Shown here: positions 35,791 through 46,179 of the stretch, in pieces
Numbering within the stretch: position 1 is the stretch's first letter
Layout of the letters: every line of letters begins with the position of its first letter
Assembly (NCBI GenBank): GCA_025210805.1
Contig: JAOAQX010000023.1
Coordinates: 186,001 to 250,000 of the forward strand
DNA: 64,000 bases
Reading direction: 5' to 3'
Origin: Flavobacteriales bacterium
GTDB lineage: Bacteria > Bacteroidota > Bacteroidia > Flavobacteriales > CAJXXR01
The notes under the pieces: generated by a model
The model's database searches: none
Told to the model about the DNA's origin: nothing
The model's input: only the letters and a program-made list of their open reading frames with translations
Position numbers and translations under genes: made by a program

Positions 35791-35977
35791 GTTGTTTTTT
35801 TGTACCTTAGTCTTATGATATTCAAAAATATAAATAGTACCTCTAGATTCACTTCCAAAACTTGTAATTACTGAGATTTTTGTGTTTTTGATTATGAAAA
35901 AGAAAGTATAAACGTATAATGGCTTGACTTATAAATATGCCTTTGTTATACAAGGATTTGTTTATATGGTTGTTGTG
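35791..35977 (+). repeat. 5' element, copy C (before DUF6896-like gene)
   Basis: Six mismatches to copy A over 121 bp. The short frame is interrupted by TGA at 35872-35874. The spacer after GTATAATG is longer than in A. The tail CCTTTGTTATACAAGG can fold with a bulge. It ends 10 bp before the ATG at 35988. Confidence 0.8.
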
Positions 35978-35987
35978 GTGCATAGGA

Positions 35988-36404
35988 ATGAAAATATCAT
36001 TAGACATATTAGCAAAAGCAATTTCAGAGTATCGTTCTGAAGGAATGGAGCTAATGGACCGATTGGGAAAGAAGTTTGGTTATGACATATCTATTCAAGA
36101 GCAATATGAGGAATTGGTATGGAGAGGTAATACCAAAGTTCCAAGACGTGGTAAACTTTCTGAAAGGGTTAATTATTCCTTCCATGGTGGAGAATGCGGT
36201 TTTCATAAAAGAAAAACACAACAAAATATTGAAGTAATTCTTACGAACCCACCAAAGTTCGGAAAAATTGATGCATGGTTTTTAAAAGAGTTTTTAGATA
36301 GTACAAATGAATACAAAGACCTGAGTAAAGAAATAGATTGGCAAGAATTAAAACCAATGTTAGATCAACTGTATAAATCTGGAATAATTGAAGAAATAAA
36401 ATAA
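35988..36404 (+). CDS. Small hypothetical protein, DUF6896-like
   Basis: 138 residues from the ATG at 35988. A longer frame from 35937 would begin inside the 5' element and is rejected because the other two units start after the element. The motif NYSFHGGECGFHKRK near residue 56 and DAWFLKEFLD near 95 recall the DUF6896 family (fHGxGC pattern), by memory. That family is often found with polymorphic-toxin immunity genes. Function unknown. Confidence 0.65.
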   Translation: MKISLDILAKAISEYRSEGMELMDRLGKKFGYDISIQEQYEELVWRGNTKVPRRGKLSERVNYSFHGGECGFHKRKTQQNIEVILTNPPKFGKIDAWFLKEFLDSTNEYKDLSKEIDWQELKPMLDQLYKSGIIEEIK

Positions 36405-36480
36405 CATGGGGCAATTTACAGACATATATATAGCTTTAAAAACTAGATCAAAGTAAAAAGGAATTGACTTTTTAAATCAC

Positions 36481-36556
36481 TTCCCCCACTCCCACCAATT
36501 TCTAATTCCCCGATACTCGGGACAAGGTGTGTGGACACACAGATAATAAGCCAAAT
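36481..36556. repeat. Palindromic repeat interrupted by a short insert
   Basis: Matches 35590-35655 on both sides (CACCAATTTCTAATT and GGTGTGTGGACACACAGATAAT), but an extra CCCCGATACTCGGGACAA, itself a hairpin, sits between them. This looks like a small palindromic unit inserted into another. Confidence 0.5.
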
Positions 36557-36577
36557 TAACCTTTTTACAAGAAAAAC

Positions 36578-36609
36578 AAAACACTCAATGATTATTTATT
36601 GAATGTTTT
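36578..36609 (+). terminator. Terminator-like hairpin
   Basis: Arms AAAACACTCAAT (36578-36589) and ATTGAATGTTTT (36598-36609) with one mismatch and an 8-nt loop, then AT-rich sequence. It may end the DUF6896-like unit. Confidence 0.5.
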
Positions 36610-36627
36610 ATAGTTTTTTAATCTCAG

Positions 36628-36658
36628 TACGGCTACCAATTACAAATTGGCAGGAGCA
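36628..36658 (-). repeat. CCAATT/AATTGG palindrome, inverted copy
   Basis: CTACCAATTACAAATTGGCAGGAGC is, in reverse, a variant of CTCCCGCCAATTTCTAATTGGTG at 35600. Two direct copies and this inverted one fall within about 1.1 kb. Confidence 0.45.
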
Positions 36659-36756
36659 ACTTACTGTATATTCTCATTAGCAGGAGCTTATAGAGATACT
36701 TTAATGAGATTGACAATGACATTAATGAGGATGAATAAACGCCTGTACACAACAAC

Positions 36757-36870
36757 TAATACCATTTATGGTGTTAATTTACTCATAGGTATAATGCCGA
36801 TACATTGCTAAAAGCCAGTTATGAACGCAGTGAAATAAGTGGGTAATTTTAGCAAGTAATCGGTATAAAC
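36757..36870. repeat. Dispersed palindromic element, copy M5
   Basis: Left end AATACCATTTATGGTGTTAATT is the shared terminus of the family. The remainder (GCCAGTTATGAACGCAGTGAA, AATTTTAGCAAGTAATCGGTAT) is found in reverse at 60741-60930. Confidence 0.65.
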
Positions 36871-36872
36871 CA

Positions 36873-36920
36873 TCTAACCACACACAAAGCAAAACCAAAA
36901 GAGTCCAGAAACATCGGGAT
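36873..36920 (+). repeat. 3' element, copy 4
   Basis: CACACAAAGCAAAACCAAAAGAG and AGAAACATCGGGATT, as in copies 2-3. It follows no gene directly and marks the right end of the accessory island. Confidence 0.55.
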
Positions 36921-37144
36921 TAATATTACATTTCATCAACTCGTTTGGAGTCATCAATTCCATTAAAAAGTAACAAATAAGAATAAGCTTCTTTAGACCC
37001 ATTCTATATAAAATATTGCATTCATTTTTAAGCCATTAATTCTTAGGAAAAATGCTGTTTTTTTAGTAGTTTCGCACTTCTTGGGTATTCAAGAAGATTT
37101 TTAAGAACGAACACAATTAGAAACCATAAAATTCTATTTACAAC

Positions 37145-39412
37145 ATGGCTTTTGATATCAATATGATCAAGGAAGTATATGATAGACTTCCAAACAACGT
37201 ACAAAAAGCAAGAGAATTGGTTGGAAGACCACTTACATTAGCTGAAAAAACTTTGTATAACCACCTTTGGACAGATTCAGATAAAAAATTTGAAAGAGGC
37301 GTAAACTATGTGGACTTTGCTCCAGATAGAATTGCATGTCAGGATGCAACTGCACAAATGGCACTTTTACAGTTTATGCAAGCTGGAAAGGCAAAAGTAG
37401 CCGTTCCAACAACGGTACATTGTGATCACTTGATTCAAGCCAAACTTGGTGCAGACAAAGATCTTCAAAATGCCATCAATCAATCTTCAGAAGTATTTAA
37501 TTTCTTGGAATCTGTTTCCAATAAATACGGAATAGGATTTTGGAAACCAGGTGCAGGAATTATTCACCAAGTAGTACTAGAAAACTACGCATTCCCTGGA
37601 GGAATGATGATTGGAACAGATTCTCATACCGTAAATGCTGGTGGATTAGGAATGATCGCTATCGGTGTTGGAGGAGCAGATGCTGTTGATGTAATGGCTG
37701 GAATGCCTTGGGAATTGAAATTTCCTAAACTTATTGGGGTAAAACTTACAGGAAAACTTTCTGGATGGACTGCTCCTAAAGATGTAATCTTAAAAGTAGC
37801 CGATATCCTTACCGTAAAAGGTGGAACAGGATGTATCGTAGAATATTTTGGTGAAGGAGTACTTTCTATGTCTTGTACTGGAAAAGGAACTATTGCCAAT
37901 ATGGGTGCAGAAATAGGAGCCACAACTTCTACTTTTGGATATGACGAAAGCATGGAGCGTTACCTAAGAGCAACAGACAGAAATGATATTGCTGACGCTG
38001 CCAACAATGTAAAAGAACACCTTACAGGAGATGCAGAAGTATATGCAAATCCAGAACAATATTTTGATCAAGTAATTGAGATCAATCTTGATGAACTAAA
38101 ACCACATTTAAACGGACCATTTACTCCAGATTTAGCTACACAAGCAGGAAAAGATATGACTGCTAAAGCTACTGAAAATGGATGGCCACTTGACGTAGAA
38201 TGGGGATTGATTGGTTCTTGTACCAATTCTTCTTACGAGGATCTTTCTCGTGCAGCTTCTGTTGCTAAGCAAGCTGTAGAACTAGGTCTTGAAGCCAAAG
38301 CTGAATTTGGAATTAACCCAGGTTCTGAACAAGTTCGTTACACTGCTGAAAGAGATGGATTATTAGAAATCTTTGAACAATTGGATGCAAAAATCTTTAC
38401 AAACGCCTGTGGACCTTGTATTGGTCAATGGGGACGTTATGAAGATCCTAAAAATGCTCCAAAAAACTCAATTATCCATTCTTTCAATAGAAACTTTGCA
38501 AAGCGTGCCGATGGAAACCCAAATACGCATGCCTTTGTTGCCTCACCAGAAATGGTAGCCGCAGTAGCTATCTCAGGAAGATTAGACTTTAACCCAGCAA
38601 CAGATACATTAATAAACAAAAACGGAGAAGAAGTTCGTTTTTCAGAACCTACAGGTGAAGAACTTCCACCACAAGGTTTTGATGTAGAAGATGCAGGTTT
38701 CCAAGCTCCAGTAGAAGATGGTTCTGGTGTAGAAGTAGTGGTAAAAGATGATTCTGAAAGACTACAACTCTTGACTCCTTTTGAGCCACTTGGACGTAAT
38801 ATTTCAGGTGCAAAACTTTTGATAAAAGCACACGGAAAATGTACAACAGACCATATCTCTATGGCAGGTCCATGGTTGAAATACAGAGGTCATTTAGATA
38901 ATATTTCAAACAACTGTTTGATTGGTGCTGTAAACGCTTTCAATATGAAAACAGATACTGTAAAAAACCAATTAACAGGTGAATATGGTGCTGTTCCAGC
39001 AACACAAAGAGCGTATAAAGCTGCAGGAATCAAAACAATAGTTGTGGGAGATCATAACTACGGTGAAGGTTCTTCTAGAGAACACGCTGCAATGGAGCCA
39101 CGCCACTTAGGAGTAGCCGCAGTAATTGTAAAATCTTTTGCTCGTATCCACGAAACAAACCTGAAAAAACAAGGTATGTTAGGTCTTACTTTTGCAAATG
39201 AAGCCGATTATGACATGATTCAAGAAGATGACTCTTTCAACTTTGTTGATTTGGCAGATTTCGCTCCTGGAAAACAACTTACTCTTGAAGCTGTTCATGC
39301 AGATGGAAGTAAAGATACCATTATGCTAAACCACTCATACAACGATTCTCAAATCGAATGGTTTAATTTTGGTTCTGCATTAAATCAAATTAAAACAGAA
39401 AATAAGGCTTAA
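37145..39412 (+). CDS. acn: Aconitate hydratase (mitochondrial-type aconitase)
   Basis: 755 residues of the mitochondrial/AcnA-type subfamily. The 4Fe-4S cluster cysteines are in [10 protein letters not shown] near residue 358 and in CGPCIGQW near 421-424. Also seen: [14 protein letters not shown] and [17 protein letters not shown] of the swivelling domain. It interconverts citrate and isocitrate in the TCA cycle. Single gene with a terminator behind it, first core gene right of the accessory island. Its long 5' gap is filled with repeats. Confidence 0.96.
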   Translation: MAFDINMIKEVYDRLPNNVQKARELVGRPLTLAEKTLYNHLWTDSDKKFERGVNYVDFAPDRIACQDATAQMALLQFMQAGKAKVAVPTTVHCDHLIQAKLGADKDLQNAINQSSEVFNFLESVSNKYGIGFWKPGAGIIHQVVLENYAFPGGMMIGTDSHTVNAGGLGMIAIGVGGADAVDVMAGMPWELKFPKLIGVKLTGKLSGWTAPKDVILKVADILTVKGGTGCIVEYFGEGVLSMSCTGKGTIANMGAEIGATTSTFGYDESMERYLRATDRNDIADAANNVKEHLTGDAEVYANPEQYFDQVIEINLDELKPHLNGPFTPDLATQAGKDMTAKATENGWPLDVEWGLIGSCTNSSYEDLSRAASVAKQAVELGLEAKAEFGINPGSEQVRYTAERDGLLEIFEQLDAKIFTNACGPCIGQWGRYEDPKNAPKNSIIHSFNRNFAKRADGNPNTHAFVASPEMVAAVAISGRLDFNPATDTLINKNGEEVRFSEPTGEELPPQGFDVEDAGFQAPVEDGSGVEVVVKDDSERLQLLTPFEPLGRNISGAKLLIKAHGKCTTDHISMAGPWLKYRGHLDNISNNCLIGAVNAFNMKTDTVKNQLTGEYGAVPATQRAYKAAGIKTIVVGDHNYGEGSSREHAAMEPRHLGVAAVIVKSFARIHETNLKKQGMLGLTFANEADYDMIQEDDSFNFVDLADFAPGKQLTLEAVHADGSKDTIMLNHSYNDSQIEWFNFGSALNQIKTENKA

Positions 39413-39438
39413 TGGCTTTAAAAAAGTTTTGAATATAG

Positions 39439-39469
39439 AAAAGCCCTTGCCATTTGGTAAGGGCTTTTT
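39439..39469 (+). terminator. Intrinsic terminator of the aconitase gene
   Basis: AAAGCCCTTGCC and GGTAAGGGCTTT pair around a short loop, followed by TTTT; 27 bp after the stop codon. Confidence 0.85.
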
Positions 39470-39533
39470 ATTGAATGAATATTAGAATTTAACTAAAAAA
39501 GCTATTTTTACAGTACAAACTAAAATCTATTTA

Positions 39534-40223
39534 ATGAAAATCCCTTCATCTACGCTCCTTTTCTTTCTGATTCTATTTAGTTTAACAAATATGAGTTTCG
39601 CTCAAAAAATAACAGTACAATTCTTGGGTAATTGTGGTTTATATCTCACAGATGGAAAAGAGCATATTTATATCGATTTCCCATACAAATCAGGAGCTTA
39701 TGGATATATGAAATACGCAGAAAGCTCTTTGGACAGCTTACAGGAAAATGCCTATTTCTTGTTTACACATAAACATGCCGATCATTATTCTAGGAAAAAT
39801 GTAAAAAAACAAATCAAACAGAATGGGGGAAAAAAATATGGTGTTTTTAAAATTTCGAAACTCCAAGAATTCGCAAATTCTATTGACAATTTTGAAATAA
39901 AGGCGTTCAAAACAAAACACAGCTTTTTTGGTATTCCATTTCGCCATTACTCCTTTTTAATCACATGGCACGGAAAAAGAATTTTTCTTTCTGGAGACAC
40001 TACAGAACCAGAAACCATAGGAAATATCAAAAATATAGATTGGGCTTATATTCCACCTTGGATACTATATTATGCCAAGCAAAAAAACATTTCAATAGAT
40101 GCAAAAATGCAGTTTATTTACCACCTATACCCTAGCGAAATTCCAGATGCTCAAAAACAGTGGAAAAAAACTAAGAACATTCATCCACTAACAAAAATAG
40201 GAGAAACTTTTACTTTAGAATAA
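39534..40223 (+). CDS. Secreted MBL-fold hydrolase
   Basis: 229 residues with a signal peptide (LFSLTNMSFAQ). A UlaG/RNase Z-like metallo-beta-lactamase fold: ITVQFLGNCGLYLTDG, FLFTHKHADHYSR (HxHxDH motif) and IFLSGDTTEPETI (later Asp). Shorter than enzymes with a full C-terminal part. Probably periplasmic. Substrate unknown. Followed 16 bp later by an NTF2-like lipoprotein. Confidence 0.87.
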   Translation: MKIPSSTLLFFLILFSLTNMSFAQKITVQFLGNCGLYLTDGKEHIYIDFPYKSGAYGYMKYAESSLDSLQENAYFLFTHKHADHYSRKNVKKQIKQNGGKKYGVFKISKLQEFANSIDNFEIKAFKTKHSFFGIPFRHYSFLITWHGKRIFLSGDTTEPETIGNIKNIDWAYIPPWILYYAKQKNISIDAKMQFIYHLYPSEIPDAQKQWKKTKNIHPLTKIGETFTLE

Positions 40224-40239
40224 ACAGAAATCTTTAACT

Positions 40240-40812
40240 ATGAATCTCAAAAACCACAGAAAATTTCTCAGATTTGAAAGCAAAATCAAATTATTAAAAA
40301 TAAGCATGTTTCTATTTCTTGGAATACTTAGCGCTTGTAGTCCAAATAATGAAAAGACCTTAATCAAACCAGAAAAAGATTCTACCATTAACCATTTGAT
40401 GGAAAAATGGCACAAAGCCGCTGCTCAAGCTGATTTTGATCGTTATTTTGACCTAATGGCAGATTCAAATTTCACCTATATTGGAACGGACGCAACAGAA
40501 AACTGGAGTAAACAAACATTTGCGCATTTTTGTAAACCCTATTTCGATAAAAAAACTACTTGGGATTTTAAAACTCTTAACAGAAATATCTTTTTTTCTG
40601 ATGATTATCAAAATGCTTGGTTTGATGAAATTCTTGATACCCACATGGGTACATGTCGAGGATCTGGAGTGCTTATTAAAATAAATAATCAATGGAAAAT
40701 CAAACATTATGTTTTATCTTTAGCTATTCCAAATCCCGACATGGGAAAAGTCAAACAAATCATTGCCGAAAATGATTCAATTTTTAGACATAATTTTCCT
40801 CACAGACAATGA
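40240..40812 (+). CDS. NTF2/SnoaL-like lipoprotein
   Basis: 190 residues from 40240, or 168 from the ATG at 40306, which would give a cleaner signal peptide (MFLFLGILSAC, lipobox). The rest is a SnoaL/NTF2-like domain of about 125 residues (KWHKAAAQADFDRYFDLMADSNFTYIG, RGSGVLIKINNQWKIKHYVLSLAI). Members bind small ligands or have unknown roles. Close behind the MBL gene and possibly co-transcribed. Confidence 0.82.
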   Translation: MNLKNHRKFLRFESKIKLLKISMFLFLGILSACSPNNEKTLIKPEKDSTINHLMEKWHKAAAQADFDRYFDLMADSNFTYIGTDATENWSKQTFAHFCKPYFDKKTTWDFKTLNRNIFFSDDYQNAWFDEILDTHMGTCRGSGVLIKINNQWKIKHYVLSLAIPNPDMGKVKQIIAENDSIFRHNFPHRQ

Positions 40813-40841
40813 CAAAATGAACTAATATTTGACATTTTGTC
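40811..40841. promoter_or_regulatory. Inverted repeat upstream of groES
   Basis: GACAAAATG (40811-40819) and CATTTTGTC (40833-40841), 13-nt spacer. The right half also contains the smaller palindrome GACATTTTGTC (40831-40841). It is not the CIRCE element (TTAGCACTC/GAGTGCTAA) bound by HrcA. A box-like TATGTTCTTTG follows at 40858-40868. It may control the chaperonin operon. Confidence 0.45.
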
Positions 40842-40904
40842 CGACATATCATCGTGGTATGTTCTTTGACAAAATTTTCAAAATCAATTGCAAAAAAATA
40901 GATT

Positions 40905-41180
40905 ATGAGTATTACATTAAGACCACTCGCTGATCGTGTTTTGATAGAGCCAATGGAGGCTGAAACAAAAACTGCATCAGGAATCATTATACCAGATTCT
41001 GCTAAAGAAAAACCACAACAAGGAAAAGTGGTAGCAGTAGGAAATGGCACAAAAGACCACGAAATGACCGTGAAAGTAGGTGATATCGTAATGTATAGTA
41101 AGTACGGAGGTACCGATTTAAAACTAGAAGGTAAAGATTATCTAATTATGAGAGAATCTGACATTTTAGCAATCATGTAA
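40905..41180 (+). CDS. groES: Co-chaperonin GroES
   Basis: 91 residues, complete Cpn10: [12 protein letters not shown], the mobile-loop region [12 protein letters not shown], and [10 protein letters not shown], with [26 protein letters not shown] at the end. It caps the GroEL cavity. 21 bp before groEL in the usual order. Confidence 0.97.
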   Translation: MSITLRPLADRVLIEPMEAETKTASGIIIPDSAKEKPQQGKVVAVGNGTKDHEMTVKVGDIVMYSKYGGTDLKLEGKDYLIMRESDILAIM

Positions 41181-42833
<1,653 letters not shown>

Positions 42834-42857
42834 TCAAATTGTGATTATTATTGATAT

Positions 42858-42898
42858 AAAAACCATTCTTTCTAAATTTAGAAAGAATGGTTTTTTTT
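42858..42898 (+). terminator. Intrinsic terminator of groES-groEL
   Basis: A long perfect stem (AACCATTCTTTCTAAA against its inverse) with a very small loop, followed by eight T; 25 bp after the stop. Confidence 0.88.
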
Positions 42899-42923
42899 AG
42901 GCTCAATACTAAAACGATTTAAT

Positions 42924-43073
42924 AGCATTTACGGTGGTAATTTACCCATTTGTTTTAGCTTCTTTGGGAGTGCTATCGTAGTGAAACATCCCCCTTTCCC
43001 CCTTCAAATAGCTTGTCCCGACATTTCGGGAGGGCTTTTGCATTTGGGTAAATTAACACCATAAATGGTGTTA
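42924..43073. repeat. Dispersed palindromic element, copy M3
   Basis: The reverse of copy M2: GGGCTTTTGCATTTGGGTAA and TTAACACCATAAATGGTGTT match its left end, and CCCATTTGTTTTAGCTTCTT matches its right end. It sits between convergent groEL and the efflux gene, whose last codons it touches. Confidence 0.7.
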
Positions 43074-43074
43074 C

Positions 43075-46000
43075 TTATACTACTTTCGGTTTCCAAATGG
43101 AATATACCACAGGAACTACCAAAAGATTGAGAATTGTAGAGGACATCAATCCTCCTAAAATGACAATGGCCATAGGACTTTGAATTTCATTTCCTGCTTC
43201 ACCCGCTTTTAGTGCAAGCGGAATCAAAGCCAATCCTGTGGTAAAAGTGGTCATCAGAATAGGATTGAGCCTATCTAATGCTCCTTTTATGATAAGTTCT
43301 TTGTTTCTCATACCCGATTTTTTCAACTCTTCATATTTAGAAACCAATAGAATCCCATTTCTAGTGGCAATTCCAAAAAGGCTAATAAAACCTATGGTGG
43401 CAGCAATATCTACAATTCCAGAATTGAAATAAATAATGAGAATTCCTCCAATCAAAGAAAGGGGTAAATTGAGTAAAACAATAAGTGCCAGTTTAATATT
43501 CTGAAACTCATAATAAAGAAGAAACAAAATAATTAGAACAGCTAAAATAGCAGTTAAAGTAAGCATTTGCGAGGCTTTAGCTTCACTCTCAAACTGTCCA
43601 CCATATTCTATTCTGTAGTTCTTAGGCAATTCAATCTCACTTTGTATGGTGGTTCGAATTTCTTCTACTACCGACTTGAGATCTCGATTCTGAACATTAG
43701 CCGAAACCACTATTTTTCTCTGAATATTTTCTCTCGACACAGAAACTGGACTACTAATAGACTTAATTTCTGCTATTTGTCCTAAATTGATATAATTTCC
43801 ATCGGGAAGAAAAATAGGAACGGATTCAAATTCACTTTGTTCATCACGAGATTTTTTATCCAAACGGACAATCAAATCATGGTATTTTTGTCCCTCAAAA
43901 ATATTCCCTGCTTTTTCTCCTGCAAGGGCGATATCCATCTGCGTTAAAAAATCTGTCATGGTAAGCCCATAAGCTGAAAGCATTTGCCTATTTGGAACGA
44001 TTTTTAGTTGAGGAACTTCTATTTGTTGATCCACAGCTAAATCTGCAATACCCACAATATCCCCTATGGCGGACTCTACCTTCTTACCTATAGTAAAAAG
44101 CTCAGAAAGATCCTCGCCAAAAATTTTGATAGCAATATTAGCCCTTGTTCCAGATAGCATGTGATCTATACGGTGTCCTATTGGCTGACCCAAAGTAATA
44201 TTTACGCCAGGAATAATACTTAAAGTTTCTCGTACTTCTTCAAAGAATTCATCCTTTGTTTTCCCATCAGATAATTCAAATAAAACATCTATTTCAGCGG
44301 CATGAACCCCTTGAGCATGTTCGTCAAGCTCTGCTCTACCCGTTCTTCTTGAAATTTGTTTTACTTCAGGCTTAGCACGGAGCAAATCCTCCATCACCCC
44401 TCCTATTTTATTACTTTCTTCAAGATTTGTCCCCGGAATTCCTACCACACTTATCACGATAGAACCTTCATTAAATTCAGGTAAAAAACTACGTCCAAGT
44501 TTTTGAAAAACTCCCATACTCAAAGCAAAAGCCAGTACAGAGAAAAGTAAAATCAGTTTTGGAACTTTAAGAACGAATTGCAGCGTTTTCTGATACACTT
44601 TTTGTAACCAACGCTCTACAAATGTTCCTTTTGCTTGATTTTTCAATGCTCGATCACTTTTTAGTAAATAAAAAGATAACACAGGTGTTACGGTAACCGC
44701 TACAATCAATGAGGTGAGTATAGAAGTTACAAAAGCGATCCCCAAAGGCTGAAGTAATCTTCCTTCCATTCCACTCAAAAAGAAGAGCGGTATAAAAGAC
44801 ACAATAATGATCAGTGTAGCTATAATAATAGAACTTCGAATTTCTAAAGAAGCTTCTTCAATGATTTTTAAGACTGGGAGTTTTTCTTCTTTTGGCTTCA
44901 AATAATTTTCTCGCAAGCGTTTAAACACATTTTCTACATCAATAATTGCGTCGTCCACAAGGGCTCCAATGGCAATTGCCATACCTCCCAGACTCATTGT
45001 ATTTAAAGTGTAACCCAATAGATTCAAAACCAATAGAGAAACTAAAAGAGAAAGCGGAATGGCTAATAATGAAATAATTGTCGTTCGCCAATTCATTAAA
45101 AACACTAAAAGAATAATCACAACAAAAAAAGCACCTTCCAAAAGGGTATTTTTTAGGTTATCAATACTGGTTTGAATAAAATTGGCTTGTCTAAAAATTT
45201 GATTGTTCAATTCAATGCCTTCAGGAAGATTCCTCTTTAAGTCGTCGATAACTTGATCTAATTCTTTCGTTAAAGCAAGTGTATTTACATCGGGCTGTTT
45301 AGAAATTGTGAGGATCACAGCGGGATTTCCATTGACCGACCCATCTCCTATTTTATCAGAATGTCCAATCTTTACTTGAGCAATATCTTTTATTTTCACA
45401 GGCTGATTTCCAATCATTTTTACCAAAGATTCCTCCAGTTCTTGAATATCGTAAATCCTTCCAGTACCTTTAATAATATACTCATTTCCAAATTCATTGA
45501 GTATTCCTCCAGGTGCATTTTTACTACTTTCTTTTACCTTTTGGAGTACTTCGGAAATTCCTATTTTATAATGCATGAGTTTTGCAGGATCTACCAAAAC
45601 CTGATACTGTTTCAGCTCTCCACCTAGTACAATTACATTGGCAATTCCTGGAATAGATTTTATTCTTGGACGAATAACCCAATCTGCAATGGTTCTCAAT
45701 TCTTTTGGATTAATGGAATCAGAACTGACTCCTACGGTCATCACCTCTCCCATAATCGAAGAAATAGGACCCATTGTGGGGGTTCCGATGTCTTCTGGAA
45801 GATTTTCTTCTACCAAAGGAATTCGTTCACTCACAATCTGTCTTGCCTTGTAGATATCCGTTCCCCAATCAAATTCCACCCAAACTATTGAGATTCCATT
45901 GGCGGAAGAAGAGCGAATTCTTCTTACGTTTGGAGATCCCATCATGGCCGTTTCCAAAGGAAAACTCACTAGTTTTTCCACCTCTTCGGCTTCCAATCCA

Positions 46001-46161
46001 TGTGCTTCCGTAAGAATGGTAACAGAGGGTGCGGTGAGATCAGGAAACACATCTACATTCATATTTTTTGCAATCCAACTTCCTCCCAAAGTAAGAAACA
46101 AACTCACTAACAAAACCACTGCTCGGTTCTGAAGCGAAAAAAGTAAAATTCTTCTTAACAT
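43075..46161 (-). CDS. Heavy-metal efflux RND permease (CusA/CzcA-type)
   Basis: 1028 residues, the normal HME-RND length, with twelve membrane helices. Helix 4 has the metal-type motif GALVDDAIIDVENV (paired Asp), which marks the cation-exporting branch rather than drug exporters. FPDLTAPSV near the start and GRAELDEHAQGVHAAE in the porter domain also fit. It works as a trimer with the adaptor and the TolC channel encoded upstream. Metal not determined: Cu, Zn, Co and Cd are all possible. Its stop codon lies in repeat M3. Confidence 0.94.
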   Translation of the reverse strand: MLRRILLFSLQNRAVVLLVSLFLTLGGSWIAKNMNVDVFPDLTAPSVTILTEAHGLEAEEVEKLVSFPLETAMMGSPNVRRIRSSSANGISIVWVEFDWGTDIYKARQIVSERIPLVEENLPEDIGTPTMGPISSIMGEVMTVGVSSDSINPKELRTIADWVIRPRIKSIPGIANVIVLGGELKQYQVLVDPAKLMHYKIGISEVLQKVKESSKNAPGGILNEFGNEYIIKGTGRIYDIQELEESLVKMIGNQPVKIKDIAQVKIGHSDKIGDGSVNGNPAVILTISKQPDVNTLALTKELDQVIDDLKRNLPEGIELNNQIFRQANFIQTSIDNLKNTLLEGAFFVVIILLVFLMNWRTTIISLLAIPLSLLVSLLVLNLLGYTLNTMSLGGMAIAIGALVDDAIIDVENVFKRLRENYLKPKEEKLPVLKIIEEASLEIRSSIIIATLIIIVSFIPLFFLSGMEGRLLQPLGIAFVTSILTSLIVAVTVTPVLSFYLLKSDRALKNQAKGTFVERWLQKVYQKTLQFVLKVPKLILLFSVLAFALSMGVFQKLGRSFLPEFNEGSIVISVVGIPGTNLEESNKIGGVMEDLLRAKPEVKQISRRTGRAELDEHAQGVHAAEIDVLFELSDGKTKDEFFEEVRETLSIIPGVNITLGQPIGHRIDHMLSGTRANIAIKIFGEDLSELFTIGKKVESAIGDIVGIADLAVDQQIEVPQLKIVPNRQMLSAYGLTMTDFLTQMDIALAGEKAGNIFEGQKYHDLIVRLDKKSRDEQSEFESVPIFLPDGNYINLGQIAEIKSISSPVSVSRENIQRKIVVSANVQNRDLKSVVEEIRTTIQSEIELPKNYRIEYGGQFESEAKASQMLTLTAILAVLIILFLLYYEFQNIKLALIVLLNLPLSLIGGILIIYFNSGIVDIAATIGFISLFGIATRNGILLVSKYEELKKSGMRNKELIIKGALDRLNPILMTTFTTGLALIPLALKAGEAGNEIQSPMAIVILGGLMSSTILNLLVVPVVYSIWKPKVV

Positions 46162-46179
46162 GTTCTTTTTTCTTTAGGA

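Larger units (their letters stand above)
36405..37144. other. Repeat-filled gap before the aconitase gene
   Basis: 740 bp without a gene. From left to right: 80 bp with nothing recognised; a CCAATTtctAATTGG palindrome with an 18-bp insert (36481-36556); a terminator-like hairpin (36578-36609); an inverted palindrome copy (36628-36658); element M5 (36757-36870); 3' element copy 4 (36873-36920); then about 220 bp of AT-rich leader to aconitase, with TAGTTTCG (37060s) as a poor -7 box. Confidence 0.6.

Noticed and set aside
29278-37144. Prophage or integrative element
   Set aside because: No integrase, capsid, portal, tail, mobilisation or replication gene occurs; the OLD nuclease alone is not evidence of a phage.
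45774-46132. Plus-strand frames inside the RND permease gene
   Set aside because: Overlapping antisense frames of a strongly conserved gene, without any recognisable domain or start context.
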